Source of the DNA: Streptomyces capitiformicae
GTDB taxonomy: Bacteria > Actinomycetota > Actinomycetes > Streptomycetales > Streptomycetaceae
Length of the DNA: 64,000 nt
Direction of reading: 5' to 3'
NCBI RefSeq assembly: GCF_002214185.1
Contig: NZ_CP022161.1
Coordinates: 9,183,486 to 9,247,485, forward strand
Under the pieces are notes generated by a model. It saw nothing but the letters and a program-made list of their open reading frames with translations, was not told the origin of the DNA and did no database searches. A program made the translations under genes and the position numbers. Shown piece after piece: positions 33,279 through 42,273 of this stretch; within the stretch, counting starts at the first letter, position 1, and every line of letters begins with the position of its first letter.

Positions 33279-34544
33279 ATGCTCGACGTTCTGCGTCATC
33301 GCGCCTACCGGCGTCTCTTCGCCGCCCAGGTCATCGCCCTGGTCGGGACCGGGCTCGCGACCGTCGCGCTCGGGCTGTTGGCGTATGACCTCGCGGGGTC
33401 CGACGCCGGTTCGGTGCTCGGGACCGCTCTGGCGATCAAGATGGTGGCGTATGTGGCGATCGCGCCGGTGGTGGGCGCGATCGGCGATCGGCTGCCGCGG
33501 CGGGGGCTCATGGTGTCGGCGGATCTGGTCCGCGCCGGGGTGGCCGTGTTCCTGCCGTTCGTCGACCAGGTCTGGCAGGTGTACGTCCTGGTCTTCCTGC
33601 TCCAGTCCGCCTCGGCCGCGTTCACGCCCACGTTCCAGGCCGTCATCCCCGATGTGCTGCCCGAGGAGCGCGCGTACACGCGGGCGCTGTCGATGTCACG
33701 GCTCGCGTACGACCTGGAGAGCCTGCTCTCGCCCGTGCTCGCGGCCGCGCTGTTGTCCGTCGTCAGCTACAACTGGCTGTTCACCGGCACCGTGCTCGGC
33801 TTCGTCGCCTCGGCCGCGCTGGTGGTGTCCACCGCCCTGCCCGAGCGGGCCGCCCGCACCGCGCCGGGCACCGGTCGCCGCACCGGCACGGGGACCCGGC
33901 TCTTCCTCGCCGTGCCGCGGCTCCGCGCCCTGCTCGCCCTCGATCTGGCGGTCGCGGCGGCCGGTGCGATGGTGACCGTCAACTCCGTCGTCTACGTCCG
34001 TGACGTCCTGGGGTTGCCGGAGGGCGCCCTGCCGCTGGCGCTCGGGGCGTACGGGGCCGGGTCGATGGTGGTCGCCCTGATCCTGCCGCGGGTCTTGGAC
34101 AAGATGCCGGAGCGGGCGGTGATGCTGCCGGGCGCGCTGGCGTCGGCCGTCGTCTTCGCCGGGCTCGGGGCCGTCACGGCCGCCCCGGGCGGGGGCTGGC
34201 GGGTTCCCGCGCTGCTGGGTCTCTGGGCCGCGTTCGGTGCCGCGTGCTCGGCGGTGCTCACCCCGACCGGGCGGCTCATCCGGCGCTCGGTGCCGCCCGG
34301 GGAGCGTACGGCCGCGTTCGCCGCCCAGTTCTCCCTGTCGCACGGCTGCTGGCTGCTGACGTACCCCCTGGCCGGCTGGCTCGGGGCGGCGGCCGGGCTC
34401 GACTGGGCGGTACTCGCCCTGGGTTCGATCGCCCTGTCCGCCGCCCTGCTGGCCGTACGGCTGTGGCCGCGGCCGCCCGCCACCGCGGGCACCGCCCCCG
34501 TCGGGGTGCCGTGGGCGGTGCCCGCTCCTGGGGTCAGACGCTGA
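33279..34544 (+). CDS. MFS transporter under ArsR/SmtB-type control
   Basis: A 421-residue protein with about twelve membrane helices. It starts MLDVLRHRAYRRLFAAQVIALVGTGLATVALGLLAYD, typical of the MFS_3/enterobactin-exporter-like group. GAIGDRLPRRGLM is the loop 2-3 signature. Its substrate is unknown; regulation by an alpha5-site metal sensor suggests metal efflux or export of a metal chelate. The ATG at 33279 gives the family-typical N-terminus; ATGs at 33261 and 33267 are in frame but lie in or next to the operator. The last 11 bases overlap the 3' end of the convergent urtE. Confidence 0.82.
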   Translation: MLDVLRHRAYRRLFAAQVIALVGTGLATVALGLLAYDLAGSDAGSVLGTALAIKMVAYVAIAPVVGAIGDRLPRRGLMVSADLVRAGVAVFLPFVDQVWQVYVLVFLLQSASAAFTPTFQAVIPDVLPEERAYTRALSMSRLAYDLESLLSPVLAAALLSVVSYNWLFTGTVLGFVASAALVVSTALPERAARTAPGTGRRTGTGTRLFLAVPRLRALLALDLAVAAAGAMVTVNSVVYVRDVLGLPEGALPLALGAYGAGSMVVALILPRVLDKMPERAVMLPGALASAVVFAGLGAVTAAPGGGWRVPALLGLWAAFGAACSAVLTPTGRLIRRSVPPGERTAAFAAQFSLSHGCWLLTYPLAGWLGAAAGLDWAVLALGSIALSAALLAVRLWPRPPATAGTAPVGVPWAVPAPGVRR

Positions 34545-35226
34545 GCGCCGCCCGTACGGTCCCCTCCGCCCCGGTGCCACCGTCGCCGGAGGAGGTGACC
34601 CGGCCCGCTTCGAGGACGTAGTAGTGCTGGGCCGCTCGCATGGCGAAGCCGACGTGTTGTTCGACGAGGAGCACGGAGAGGCCGCCGCGGCGGGTCAGGG
34701 CGAGGATCGTCTCCTCGATCTCGGCCACCACGGAGGGCTGGATACCCTCGGTCGGTTCGTCGAGGAGGAGGAGTTTCGGGCGGGTGATCAGGGCGCGGGC
34801 GAGGGCGAGTTGCTGGCGCTGGCCGCCTGAGAGCAGACCCGCGCGGCGGCCGGACAGCTCGCGCAGGACGGGGAACAGGTCGAGTGCCTCGGCGACGGCC
34901 TCCTTGCCGTCGGGGCGGCCGTCGGCGACGAGTTGCAGGTTCTCGGCGGTGGTGAGGTGCGGAAAGGCCTGCTGGCCCTGGGGGACGTAGGCCATTCCCT
35001 TGGCGACCCGCTGGTGCGGTGCGAGGTGGGTGATGTCCTCGCCGTTCAGCAGGATGCTGCCGCTCCTCGGCTTGAGCAGGCCCATGGCGGCGCGCAGGAG
35101 GGTGCTCTTGCCGGCGCCGTTGTGGCCGAGGACGGTGGCGACGCCGTCGTCCGGGACGGAGACGGTGACGCCGTGCAGCACGGTCGTGCGGTCGTAGCCG
35201 GCGTGGACGGATTTCAGCTCCAGCAT
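34534..35226 (-). CDS. urtE: Urea ABC transporter ATPase UrtE
   Basis: A 230-residue LivF-type ATPase. Walker A is GHNGAGKST, the Q-loop MAYVPQGQQAFPHLT, the signature LSGGQRQQLALARAL and Walker B LLLLDEPTEGIQPSV. The PQGQ-x-FP-LT and DEPTEGIQPSVV segments are typical of UrtE among the branched-chain-type transporters. It is the last gene of the urt operon, starting 4 bases after urtD ends. Its tail overlaps the convergent MFS gene by 11 bases. Confidence 0.93.
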   Translation of the reverse strand: MLELKSVHAGYDRTTVLHGVTVSVPDDGVATVLGHNGAGKSTLLRAAMGLLKPRSGSILLNGEDITHLAPHQRVAKGMAYVPQGQQAFPHLTTAENLQLVADGRPDGKEAVAEALDLFPVLRELSGRRAGLLSGGQRQQLALARALITRPKLLLLDEPTEGIQPSVVAEIEETILALTRRGGLSVLLVEQHVGFAMRAAQHYYVLEAGRVTSSGDGGTGAEGTVRAALSV

Positions 35227-35230
35227 GGCG

Positions 35231-36004
35231 TCACGCCTCCTGTGCCTGGGTCGAGGGAACGGGGTCGGGGTCGGAGGCGCGGCCGAGGTAGACCTCCTGG
35301 ACCCTGGCGTCGGCCTGGACGTCGGCGACGGAGCCCTCGCTGAGGACCTTGCCGGCGTGCAGGACGGTGACGCTGCGGGCGAAGGAGCGCATGAAGTCCA
35401 TGTCGTGCTCGATGACGACGACCGTGTGGTCCTCGCTCACGCGTCGCAACAGCTCGCCGGTGGCCTCGCGTTCGTCATGGCTCATGCCGGCGACGGGCTC
35501 GTCGAGCAGGAGCAGCCGCACGTTCTGGACGAGCAGCATGCCGATCTCCAGCCACTGCTTCTGACCGTGGGCGAGCACGCCCGCCGGGCGGTCGCGCAGG
35601 TCGGTCAGGCCCGTGGTCTCCAAGGCCTTGGTCACCTGCTCGGGTACGCCCTTGCGGCGCCGGAGCATCGTCAGCGGGCCGCGTCCGGCGCCCGCCGCGA
35701 TGTCGAGGTTCTGCAGGACGGTCAGCTCCTCGAAGACCGTGGCCGTCTGGAACGTACGGCCGATACCCATGCGGGCGATCCGGTGCACGGGCTTGCCGAG
35801 GAGCTCCTCACCGCCGAAGCGGACCGACCCGGCGGACTTCACCAGGCCGGTGACCGCGTCGACGAGGGTGGTCTTGCCCGCGCCGTTCGGGCCGATGAGG
35901 AAGCGCAGGTCGCCGGGGCGGATGTCCAGGTCCACGCCGTCGACGGCCTTGAAGCCGTCGAACGTCACCCGCAGATCGCGGACCGTCAGTCCCTCGCCGC
36001 TCAT
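35231..36004 (-). CDS. urtD: Urea ABC transporter ATPase UrtD
   Basis: A 257-residue LivG-type ATPase: Walker A GPNGAGKTT, signature LAHGQKQWLEIGMLL (the unusual L-x-H-G-Q-K-Q-W-L-E-I-G of UrtD), Walker B LLLLDEPVAGM, and the LivG-type tail with SEGS and VQEVYLG. Its start overlaps the urtC stop (ATGA at 36001-36004). It pairs with UrtE. Confidence 0.94.
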   Translation of the reverse strand: MSGEGLTVRDLRVTFDGFKAVDGVDLDIRPGDLRFLIGPNGAGKTTLVDAVTGLVKSAGSVRFGGEELLGKPVHRIARMGIGRTFQTATVFEELTVLQNLDIAAGAGRGPLTMLRRRKGVPEQVTKALETTGLTDLRDRPAGVLAHGQKQWLEIGMLLVQNVRLLLLDEPVAGMSHDEREATGELLRRVSEDHTVVVIEHDMDFMRSFARSVTVLHAGKVLSEGSVADVQADARVQEVYLGRASDPDPVPSTQAQEA

Positions 36005-37122
36005 GTTGTTCCTCCGGTCGGGGTCGTGGGGGTACGGCGCCCCCGCAGGACGGTCACGAGGGACGCCAGGCCGCCGGGCAGGAAGCCGACCGCCAGCACG
36101 AACAGCAGTCCCTGCAGATACGTCCAGGCCGCGGGGAAGGCGTCGGAGAGCGTGCTCTGCGCCCAGGCGACCGCGATCGCGCCGAGCACCGCGCCCACCA
36201 GGCTGGCCCGGCCGCCGACGGCCGCGCCGATGACGAAGCCGATGGACGGGACGATGCCGATCAGGGCCGGGGAGATGATCCCGACGGCCGGGACGAAGAG
36301 GGCACCGGCGAGGCCCGCCATGCCCGCGGCGACGACGTAGGCGACAAGCTTGACGTTGGCCGGGTCGTAGCCGAGGAAGCGGACCCGTTCCTCGGAGTCA
36401 CGTACGGCGACGAGGAGTTCGCCGTAGCGGCTGACGAACAACTGGCGGGCAGCGGCCATCAGCAGCAGGAGCGCGGCGGCGATGATGAAGTACACCGTGC
36501 GCTGGTTGACGGGGTCGCCCAGGTCGTAGCCGAAGAAGCCCTGGATGTCGGTCAGGCCGTTGGTGCCGCCGGTGGTGGCCTGCTGACCGACGAGCCAGAT
36601 GGCGAGGGCGGCCGCGAGCGCCTGACTGAGGATCGCGAAGTAGGCGCCCTTGACCCGGCGGCGGAAGACGAAGAAGCCGAGCAGCGCGGCGACCGCCATC
36701 GGCAGCAGCACGGTCATCGCGAGGGCGAAGGCCGGGTTGGCGAAGGGCCGCCACCACCAGGGCAGCGCGTCGCCGGTGCCGTACAACTGCATGAAGTCGG
36801 GCAGCGTCTGGCCGGTGGCGGCGGCGTCGGCGAGCTTGAGGTGCATGGCCATGGCGTAGCCACCGAGGCCGAAGAAGACCCCCTGGCCGAGGACGAGCAG
36901 GCCCCCGCGGCCCCAGGCGAGGCTGACGCCGACCGCCACGATCGCGTAACACAGGTACTTCGCAAGGAGGTTGAGCCGGAAGTCGGTGAGGGCGAGCGGG
37001 GCGACGCCCATGAGCAGGACGGCGCCGAGGAGGAAGGCGCCGGGGACGCGGAGGCGTTCGTACCGTGACACGGTCCGCTTCGTGTCGGCGGCCGGGATCG
37101 GGGAGGTTGTGGTCGTCGTCAT
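36001..37122 (-). CDS. urtC: Urea ABC transporter permease UrtC
   Basis: A 373-residue LivM-type permease with about ten helices. SLAWGRGGLLVLGQGVFFGLGGYAMAM near residue 70 is the UrtC version of the conserved GxxSLGxAxFxGxGAY motif. A hydrophilic loop with WWWRPF is typical, and RDSEERVRFLGYDPANVKL is the conserved loop near residue 260. The ATG at 37122 overlaps the urtB stop. It forms the channel with UrtB. Confidence 0.94.
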   Translation of the reverse strand: MTTTTTSPIPAADTKRTVSRYERLRVPGAFLLGAVLLMGVAPLALTDFRLNLLAKYLCYAIVAVGVSLAWGRGGLLVLGQGVFFGLGGYAMAMHLKLADAAATGQTLPDFMQLYGTGDALPWWWRPFANPAFALAMTVLLPMAVAALLGFFVFRRRVKGAYFAILSQALAAALAIWLVGQQATTGGTNGLTDIQGFFGYDLGDPVNQRTVYFIIAAALLLLMAAARQLFVSRYGELLVAVRDSEERVRFLGYDPANVKLVAYVVAAGMAGLAGALFVPAVGIISPALIGIVPSIGFVIGAAVGGRASLVGAVLGAIAVAWAQSTLSDAFPAAWTYLQGLLFVLAVGFLPGGLASLVTVLRGRRTPTTPTGGTT

Positions 37123-38003
37123 GCCAGGCTCCGGGTGCGCAGTGTGTACAGGCCCTGGGGTCGCCACTGCAGGAAGGCGACGATCGCCACGAGCACGATG
37201 ACCTTGGCGACGCTGACCGTCGTCGAGTACTCCAGGACGGACTGGAGCACGCCGAGCGCGAAGGCCGTGATGACGCTGCCCTTCAGCTGCGCGATACCGC
37301 CGACGACCACGACCAGGAAGGCGTCGACGATGTAGTTGGTGCCCATCGTCGGGCCGATCGGGCCGACGAGCGTGAGCGCGACGCCCGCCACGCCCGCGAG
37401 GCCCGAGCCGATGAAGAACGTCATACGGTCGACGCGGCCGGTGGCGATGCCGGACACCTCGGCGAGGTCGCGGTTCTGCACGACGGCCCGGATGCGGCGG
37501 CCGAGCGGCGTCAGCCGCAGGATCAGCGTGAGGCCGAGGACGCACAGGAGGGCGAGGCCGAGGATGAACAGCCGGTTGTTGGCGAAGGTGATGCCGCCGA
37601 CCGAGATGTTGCCGGTCAGCAGGTCCGGGGCGTGGGTCTGGACGTTCGGGGCGCCGAAGATGTCCCGGGCCAGCTGCTGGAGCATCAGGGAGACACCCCA
37701 GGTGACCAGCAGGGTGTCCAGGGGCCGGGTGTACAGCCGGCGGATGAGCAGCCACTCCAGCAGCGCGCCGAGGCCTCCGGCGACGAGGAAGGCCAGCGGG
37801 AGGGCGACGAGCAGGGAGATGCCGGCGCCGCTGATGTCCTTCTGCAGGACGTACGTCGTGTAGGCGCCGGCCATGATGAACTCGCCGTGCGCCATGTTGA
37901 TCACGCCCATCTGACCGAAGGTCAGGGTCAGGCCGAGGGCGATGAGCAGGAGGACGGCGCCGATGCTGATTCCGGTGAAGGACTGGTTGAGGATGACCGT
38001 CAT
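37119..38003 (-). CDS. urtB: Urea ABC transporter permease UrtB
   Basis: A 294-residue LivH-type permease with the start MTVILNQSFTGISIGAVLLLIALGLTLTFGQMGVINMAHGEF, which is diagnostic for the family. VVQNRDLAEVSGIATGRVDRMTFF is the conserved loop. The ATG at 38003 follows urtA after 187 bases, which contain a very strong palindrome (38121-38162). It probably reduces, but does not abolish, read-through from the more highly needed binding-protein gene. Confidence 0.94.
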   Translation of the reverse strand: MTVILNQSFTGISIGAVLLLIALGLTLTFGQMGVINMAHGEFIMAGAYTTYVLQKDISGAGISLLVALPLAFLVAGGLGALLEWLLIRRLYTRPLDTLLVTWGVSLMLQQLARDIFGAPNVQTHAPDLLTGNISVGGITFANNRLFILGLALLCVLGLTLILRLTPLGRRIRAVVQNRDLAEVSGIATGRVDRMTFFIGSGLAGVAGVALTLVGPIGPTMGTNYIVDAFLVVVVGGIAQLKGSVITAFALGVLQSVLEYSTTVSVAKVIVLVAIVAFLQWRPQGLYTLRTRSLA

Positions 38004-38120
38004 GTAGCGGCTCCGGGGGGTGCGGGGTGGGTGTGCGCGGCTGCCCCTTCGGCCCCGCTTCGCCTTGGAGCTCGGGGGGTTGGGGGTGCATTGGCGGGTG
38101 CGGGTGGTTCGTGGCTGGTC

Positions 38121-38162
38121 GCTCAGTTCCCCGCGCCCCTTCAGGGGCGCGGGGAACTGAGC
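38121..38162. repeat. Perfect 20-bp palindrome between urtA and urtB
   Basis: GCTCAGTTCCCCGCGCCCCT (38121-38140), a two-base spacer TC, and its exact reverse complement (38143-38162). It can fold as a 20-bp hairpin and could attenuate the urt message after urtA. The same arm occurs as a half copy at 33199, so this is also a dispersed element. Confidence 0.8.
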
Positions 38163-38190
38163 GAGCAACCGACGACCACCCGCACCGGGC

Positions 38191-39441
38191 TCAGGACAGG
38201 CCGGATGCCCAGTCATAGTCCTTCAGGTAGGGGTCCGGCTTGATCGGCTTGCCCGAGTTCCAGACCTCCGTGATCAGCCCGTCGGCGCCGATCTTGCCGA
38301 TGCGGGCCGTCTTGTGGACGTGCTGGGTCGTGCCGTCGACGGTGACCTTGCCCTCAGGGGCGTCGAGTTCGATGCCGGCGGAGGCCTTCTTCACCTTCGC
38401 CACGTCGAAGGAACCGGCCTTCTCCACCATCTCCTTCCACAGGTAGACCGAGATGTAGGCGGCCTCCATGGGGTCGGACGTCGGCTTGTCCGCGCCGTAC
38501 GCCGCCTGGTACGCCTTCACGAACTCGGTGTTCGCGGCCCCCGGCGTGGTCTGGTAGTAGTTCCACGCTGTCAACTGGCCCTCCAGGTACTGCGTGCCGA
38601 TGCTCTTGACCTCCTCCTCGGCGATCGACACCGAAAGCACCGGCAGGCTCTTCGCAGACAGCCCGGCGGACTTGTACTCCTTGAAGAAGGCCACGTTGCT
38701 GTCGCCGTTGAGGGTGTTGAACACCGCGTCCGCGCCGGCGTCCTTGACCTTGTTGACGATGGTGCTGAACTCGGTGGAGCCGAGCGGCGCGTAGTCCTCG
38801 CCGACGACCGTCATGCCGTTGGCCTCCGCGTACGCCTTGATGATTTTGTTGGCGGTGCGCGGGAAAACGTAGTCGCTGCCCACCAGATACAGCCGCGTCA
38901 AACCCTGCTTCTTGAGGTAATCGAGGGCGGGGACGATCTGCTGATTGGTGGTGGCGCCGATGTAGAAGATGTACGGGGACTGCTCCAGCCCCTCGTACTG
39001 CACGGGGTAGAAGAGAAGCGACTTGTAACGCTCGAAGACGGGTTTGACGGCCTTGCGGCTGGCGGAGGTCCAGCAGCCGAAGGTGGCGACGACCTTGTCG
39101 TCGGTGATCAGCGCTTCGGCCTTCTCGGCGAAGGTCGGCCAGTCCGAGGCCCCGTCCTGACTGATGGGCTTCAGCTTCTTGCCGAGGACACCACCGGCGG
39201 CGTTGATCTCCTTCACCGCGAGCAACAACGCGTTGTGGACCGTCACTTCGCTGATGGCCATGGTGCCCGAGAGCGAGTTCAGCAGTCCCACCTTGACCGT
39301 GTCGCCGGAGGTGTCCGCCTTGGCGCCGGAGGACGAAGTGGCACTGCCGGTCTTGGCGCCGCACGCGCTGAGGGCGGCGGTCGTGCCGAACGCCGACGCA
39401 CCCGCGAGAAGACCGCGTCTACTGATACCGATCCCGGACAT
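38191..39441 (-). CDS. urtA: Urea ABC transporter substrate-binding protein UrtA
   Basis: A 416-residue binding protein of the branched-chain/amide type (Peripla_BP_5). The start [17 protein letters not shown] followed by lipobox LSAC suggests Tat export and lipidation. Conserved UrtA segments include [48 protein letters not shown] and [12 protein letters not shown]. The ATG at 39441 has AAGGAGG at the right distance. It is the first gene of urtABCDE, whose promoter region holds a GlnR-like box. No urease genes are in the window. Confidence 0.95.
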   Translation of the reverse strand: MSGIGISRRGLLAGASAFGTTAALSACGAKTGSATSSSGAKADTSGDTVKVGLLNSLSGTMAISEVTVHNALLLAVKEINAAGGVLGKKLKPISQDGASDWPTFAEKAEALITDDKVVATFGCWTSASRKAVKPVFERYKSLLFYPVQYEGLEQSPYIFYIGATTNQQIVPALDYLKKQGLTRLYLVGSDYVFPRTANKIIKAYAEANGMTVVGEDYAPLGSTEFSTIVNKVKDAGADAVFNTLNGDSNVAFFKEYKSAGLSAKSLPVLSVSIAEEEVKSIGTQYLEGQLTAWNYYQTTPGAANTEFVKAYQAAYGADKPTSDPMEAAYISVYLWKEMVEKAGSFDVAKVKKASAGIELDAPEGKVTVDGTTQHVHKTARIGKIGADGLITEVWNSGKPIKPDPYLKDYDWASGLS

Positions 39442-39502
39442 GCACTTCCTCCTTGGACGCGTTTCACGAGCGACGACTGCGCCCACAGCCTGCGAGGAAA
39501 CT

Positions 39503-39540
39503 GTTTCCCGTGCGTTTCAAGGCAATTGAAGAACAGTTTC
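39503..39540 (-). promoter_or_regulatory. GlnR-type nitrogen box upstream of urtA
   Basis: On the minus strand, five-base sites occur as GAAAC-N6-TCAAT-N6-GAAAC-N6-GAAAC, the exact spacing of GlnR boxes (gTnAC-N6-GAAAC repeated). Three of four sites are perfect GAAAC. It lies 62-99 bases upstream of urtA. Nitrogen limitation would therefore induce urea uptake. Confidence 0.6.
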
Positions 39541-39701
39541 CGGGGAAAGTATTTACGCGACGAAATGAGGAGGAGCCATGGAAATGATTACTTCCCGTGG
39601 AAAGGAGGTGATGACCGCTTTCCACGGGCGAGGGCACTGCTCGAAGGTAGGCTCGGGACATCCCCCTCGCGGGGGCGGGCGAACGCGAGTTGAGGAGTGC
39701 G

Positions 39702-40199
39702 ATGGCGAGGCGGCCCCAGGAACTGCTCCACCTGCTGAGCCGGGCCGAGCGCCTCGCCGTGCGCCGAGTCCGGTCCGTGCTCGACGAGTTCGACTGCTCC
39801 GTCGAGGCATGGCGGGTCCTGGACCTGCTCTCCGACGGGCGGGGTCACAACATGACGGCCCTCGCCGATCACGCCTTCCTTCCGGCACCGAGCCTGACCA
39901 AGCTGATCGACCAACTCGTCGACCAGAACCTGGTCTTCCGCCGCGTGGACCCCACCGACCGGCGCCGCGTACTGGCCCACCTCACCCCTCGGGGCATGCG
40001 GCGCTGGCAGCTGCTCGCGCGTGAAGTGCGCGCGGACTGGGCCGAGTTGGCGCCGCTGCTGGCGGAGGAGGACGGGGCCGGGGAGCGGCTGGAGCTGCTG
40101 CTGGACCGGCTGGCGCGGAGCCTGGAGGACGGGGCCTCAACGGATCAGGACAAAGTCACCGCAGGTCGTGCGGAGCACGCAACTGAGCGAGGACGTTGA
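39702..40199 (+). CDS. MarR-family transcriptional regulator
   Basis: A 165-residue winged-helix regulator. Helix 1 is RPQELLHLLSRAERLAVRRV, the recognition region MTALADHAFLPAPSLTKLIDQLVDQNLV, and the wing DPTDRRRVLAHLTPRG, the MarR signature D-x-R-D/R-x-R. The ATG at 39702 follows GAGGAG. The last ~15 codons (DQDKVTAGRAEHATERGR) overlap the antisense remnant of a binding-protein gene and look unlike a MarR tail, so the original C-terminus may have been lost in the same rearrangement. It shares the intergenic region with urtA, but a regulatory link is only a guess. Confidence 0.87.
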   Translation: MARRPQELLHLLSRAERLAVRRVRSVLDEFDCSVEAWRVLDLLSDGRGHNMTALADHAFLPAPSLTKLIDQLVDQNLVFRRVDPTDRRRVLAHLTPRGMRRWQLLAREVRADWAELAPLLAEEDGAGERLELLLDRLARSLEDGASTDQDKVTAGRAEHATERGR

Positions 40200-40384
40200 A
40201 GTCGTAACCGTCCGCCTCCGCCAGGTAGATGCGCTGCCGGACATGCCGCCCGTCGAGGCTCAGCAGGCCGCGCGGACCCTCGTACGAGACGCGGTCGGCG
40301 GCCGCCCCGATGACTCACCGAGGCTGCCCGGGGTCGGCGCTTCCAGGCCGAAGCGCAGGGCGTACTGGCCCTGGCCGTGGAACT
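40156..40384 (-). pseudogene. 3' remnant of a urea/amide substrate-binding protein gene (AmiC/UrtA-like)
   Basis: Reading the minus strand, 40315-40384 encodes GQYALRFGLEAPTPGSLGE, and 40156-40308 encodes, in another frame, AAADRVSYEGPRG then SLDGRHVRQRIYLAEADGYD and FNVLAQLRAPHDLR followed by TGA. Both pieces fit the end of a Peripla_BP_5 protein of the AmiC/FmdD/UrtA group, with the stretch between them deleted. The gene is cut off at about 40385, where the TPR gene begins on the other strand. The family call is from recognition of short conserved segments. Confidence 0.6.
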
Positions 40385-42099
40385 ACCTCCGCCACCTCGC
40401 GAGGGCCCACCCGGCCGTGTACGCCGTCGCCCACGCCACCGCCCTCAGCAACCTCTCCGTGGACCAGAGAACCGTCGGAGACCACTCCGCCGCTCTGGCC
40501 TCCAGCGCCGAAGCCGTCGACATTCTCCGACCGCTTGCCGAGGACGACCCCGCGCACCTGCCGCTGCTGGCCATCACCCTCAACAACCTCTCCACCCGGC
40601 AGAGCCGTGCCGGAGACGTCCAGGCAGCACTCGCCTCCGTCACGGAAGTCGTGGAGATGCGCCGAGAGTTGGCCGAGACGAACCCCACCGCCTTCCTCCC
40701 CGCCCTTGCCACTGCCCTCAACAACCGCACATACCGCCTGACCGAGACCGGGGATCGCCAGGGCGCACTGGTCTGCGTCGACGAAGCGGTGACCATCCTG
40801 CGTACCTTCGTGGACGCCCACCCCGCCGCCTACCTGCCGCGCCTCGCCTCCTTCCTGACTCACCTGTCGCAGTGTCAGGAGGATGACGGACAAGGCCGGG
40901 CCGCTGCCTCGTCAGCCACGGAAGCCGTACGTCTGTTCCGGCGTCTCACGCGGGCCAACCCCAGAGCTCACCTCTCCGACTTCGTCACCGCCCTCAACCG
41001 CTTCACCGCCCTGAGGCACGACACACAGGCCACTCTGGACGTCTGGGCGGACGCCGTCACCGCCCTCGGGGCGAACCCCGTCCCACAGGCGGAACTTCGG
41101 GCGCGCTATGCGGGTCAACTCGCCGAACACGGTGCACTGGACAAAGCCCTCGAACAGCTCGTCCACGCGGCCCTGGTCGACGACATGGAGGAACCACACT
41201 TGTTGCGCCGCGCCCGGCAGGCCATCCGCACCACGGTGGCCGAGCACGGCCTCGACGATGACCGGCTTCCCGACTGGGCCACGTCACCTCTGCCCGACGC
41301 GGCCATCGAGCTCGTGAACGAATGGGCCGCCGCATCGGACTGGCACCACGCGGAAGCGTTCCTCAGGGCACACGGCGAACAGCTCATGGCTCCCGGTCTG
41401 CGCCACGACCTTCAGGTGACCGCCGCCATCTTCCCGGGGCACGCGGAGATCGGCAACCTTACTGGTCTTCTTGACGCGATCGACTCACACGGCATCGAGC
41501 AGATCCTGGCCGGCGGCCGACGTACACACGACGCACGCCTCGCGCTTCGATCCTGGCTCGGCACCGACGACTGGCAGACGTCCAAGGACTTCCTCGACGA
41601 ACCCGAGATCGCTGTGCACTCGCCCGAGGCCAAGGGCCTCCTCAGGCACGCACGGTCTCAGGTCGCCGACCAGCACCTGGCCATCCTTGAACTTTCCGAG
41701 GTCATGCCCACCGACGAGGTCTATGCCATCGTCGTCGACCAGGGCACCGCCGTCGAACAGGCCTACCAGGCGATCGAGCGGGCGGACATCCAGGCATTGC
41801 GCCGCATTCTCGCAGCGCACGACGGGCCCGTCTCCGGTGCCCCTGCCGCTCTCTTCGAAGCCGTCAACCACCTCGCCGACGGCGACACGGAGGCAGCCCG
41901 TCGGCTCGCCGTTCTGCTCGCCCGCAACGGAGCCTTCAACCAGCGCACCGCCTACGCCATCCTCCTGCGCGCCCTCGCCTCCCACGACCCCGACTTCCTC
42001 TTCGCAGAAGAGTTGGCCGATATCGTGGCCTCGGACGGCACCGCCCTCGATCCTGCCCGTGGCACGGACGAGGGCCACGGCGAACGCGTGACCCAGTGA
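40243..42099 (+). CDS. TPR protein, 5'-truncated (chimeric reading frame)
   Basis: A frame of up to 618 residues from the ATG at 40243. Only the part after about 40380 looks real: tandem TPR units such as ALATALNNRTYRLTETGDRQ and ITLNNLSTRQSRAGDV, then a helical region (WADAVTALGANPVPQAELRAR) and a long C-terminal part with WLGTDDWQTSKDFL. Such repeats form the C-terminal half of large Streptomyces NTPase- or CHAT-TPR proteins. The N-terminal effector domain is missing, and the first ~45 codons are antisense to the binding-protein remnant. Either a fragment or a fortuitous fusion; a functional product is doubtful. Confidence 0.5.
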   Translation: MPPVEAQQAARTLVRDAVGGRPDDSPRLPGVGASRPKRRAYWPWPWNYLRHLARAHPAVYAVAHATALSNLSVDQRTVGDHSAALASSAEAVDILRPLAEDDPAHLPLLAITLNNLSTRQSRAGDVQAALASVTEVVEMRRELAETNPTAFLPALATALNNRTYRLTETGDRQGALVCVDEAVTILRTFVDAHPAAYLPRLASFLTHLSQCQEDDGQGRAAASSATEAVRLFRRLTRANPRAHLSDFVTALNRFTALRHDTQATLDVWADAVTALGANPVPQAELRARYAGQLAEHGALDKALEQLVHAALVDDMEEPHLLRRARQAIRTTVAEHGLDDDRLPDWATSPLPDAAIELVNEWAAASDWHHAEAFLRAHGEQLMAPGLRHDLQVTAAIFPGHAEIGNLTGLLDAIDSHGIEQILAGGRRTHDARLALRSWLGTDDWQTSKDFLDEPEIAVHSPEAKGLLRHARSQVADQHLAILELSEVMPTDEVYAIVVDQGTAVEQAYQAIERADIQALRRILAAHDGPVSGAPAALFEAVNHLADGDTEAARRLAVLLARNGAFNQRTAYAILLRALASHDPDFLFAEELADIVASDGTALDPARGTDEGHGERVTQ

Positions 42100-42273
42100 G
42101 CGTTTGCCGAGTCCGCACCTGGCCGATCGGACCGCCAGCGGCTGCTGATTCCCCTCCCCAATGGTGTGTGCCGCGTGGGGCTGAGGAGGCGTGCGCCGGG
42201 GCGCGTGCTGTTCAGCACCGTTTTCGCGCCCCCGACGCCGCTTGTCAGCGGCCTTGTGCGGGCACTACTGTCA
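42100..42273. other. Leader upstream of the cobalamin riboswitch
   Basis: About 170 bases without a gene. A short inverted repeat, GTGCTG-TT-CAGCAC (near 42207-42220), may end the TPR transcript. The cbi promoter should lie here, but no convincing -10/-35 pair stands out. Confidence 0.4.
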
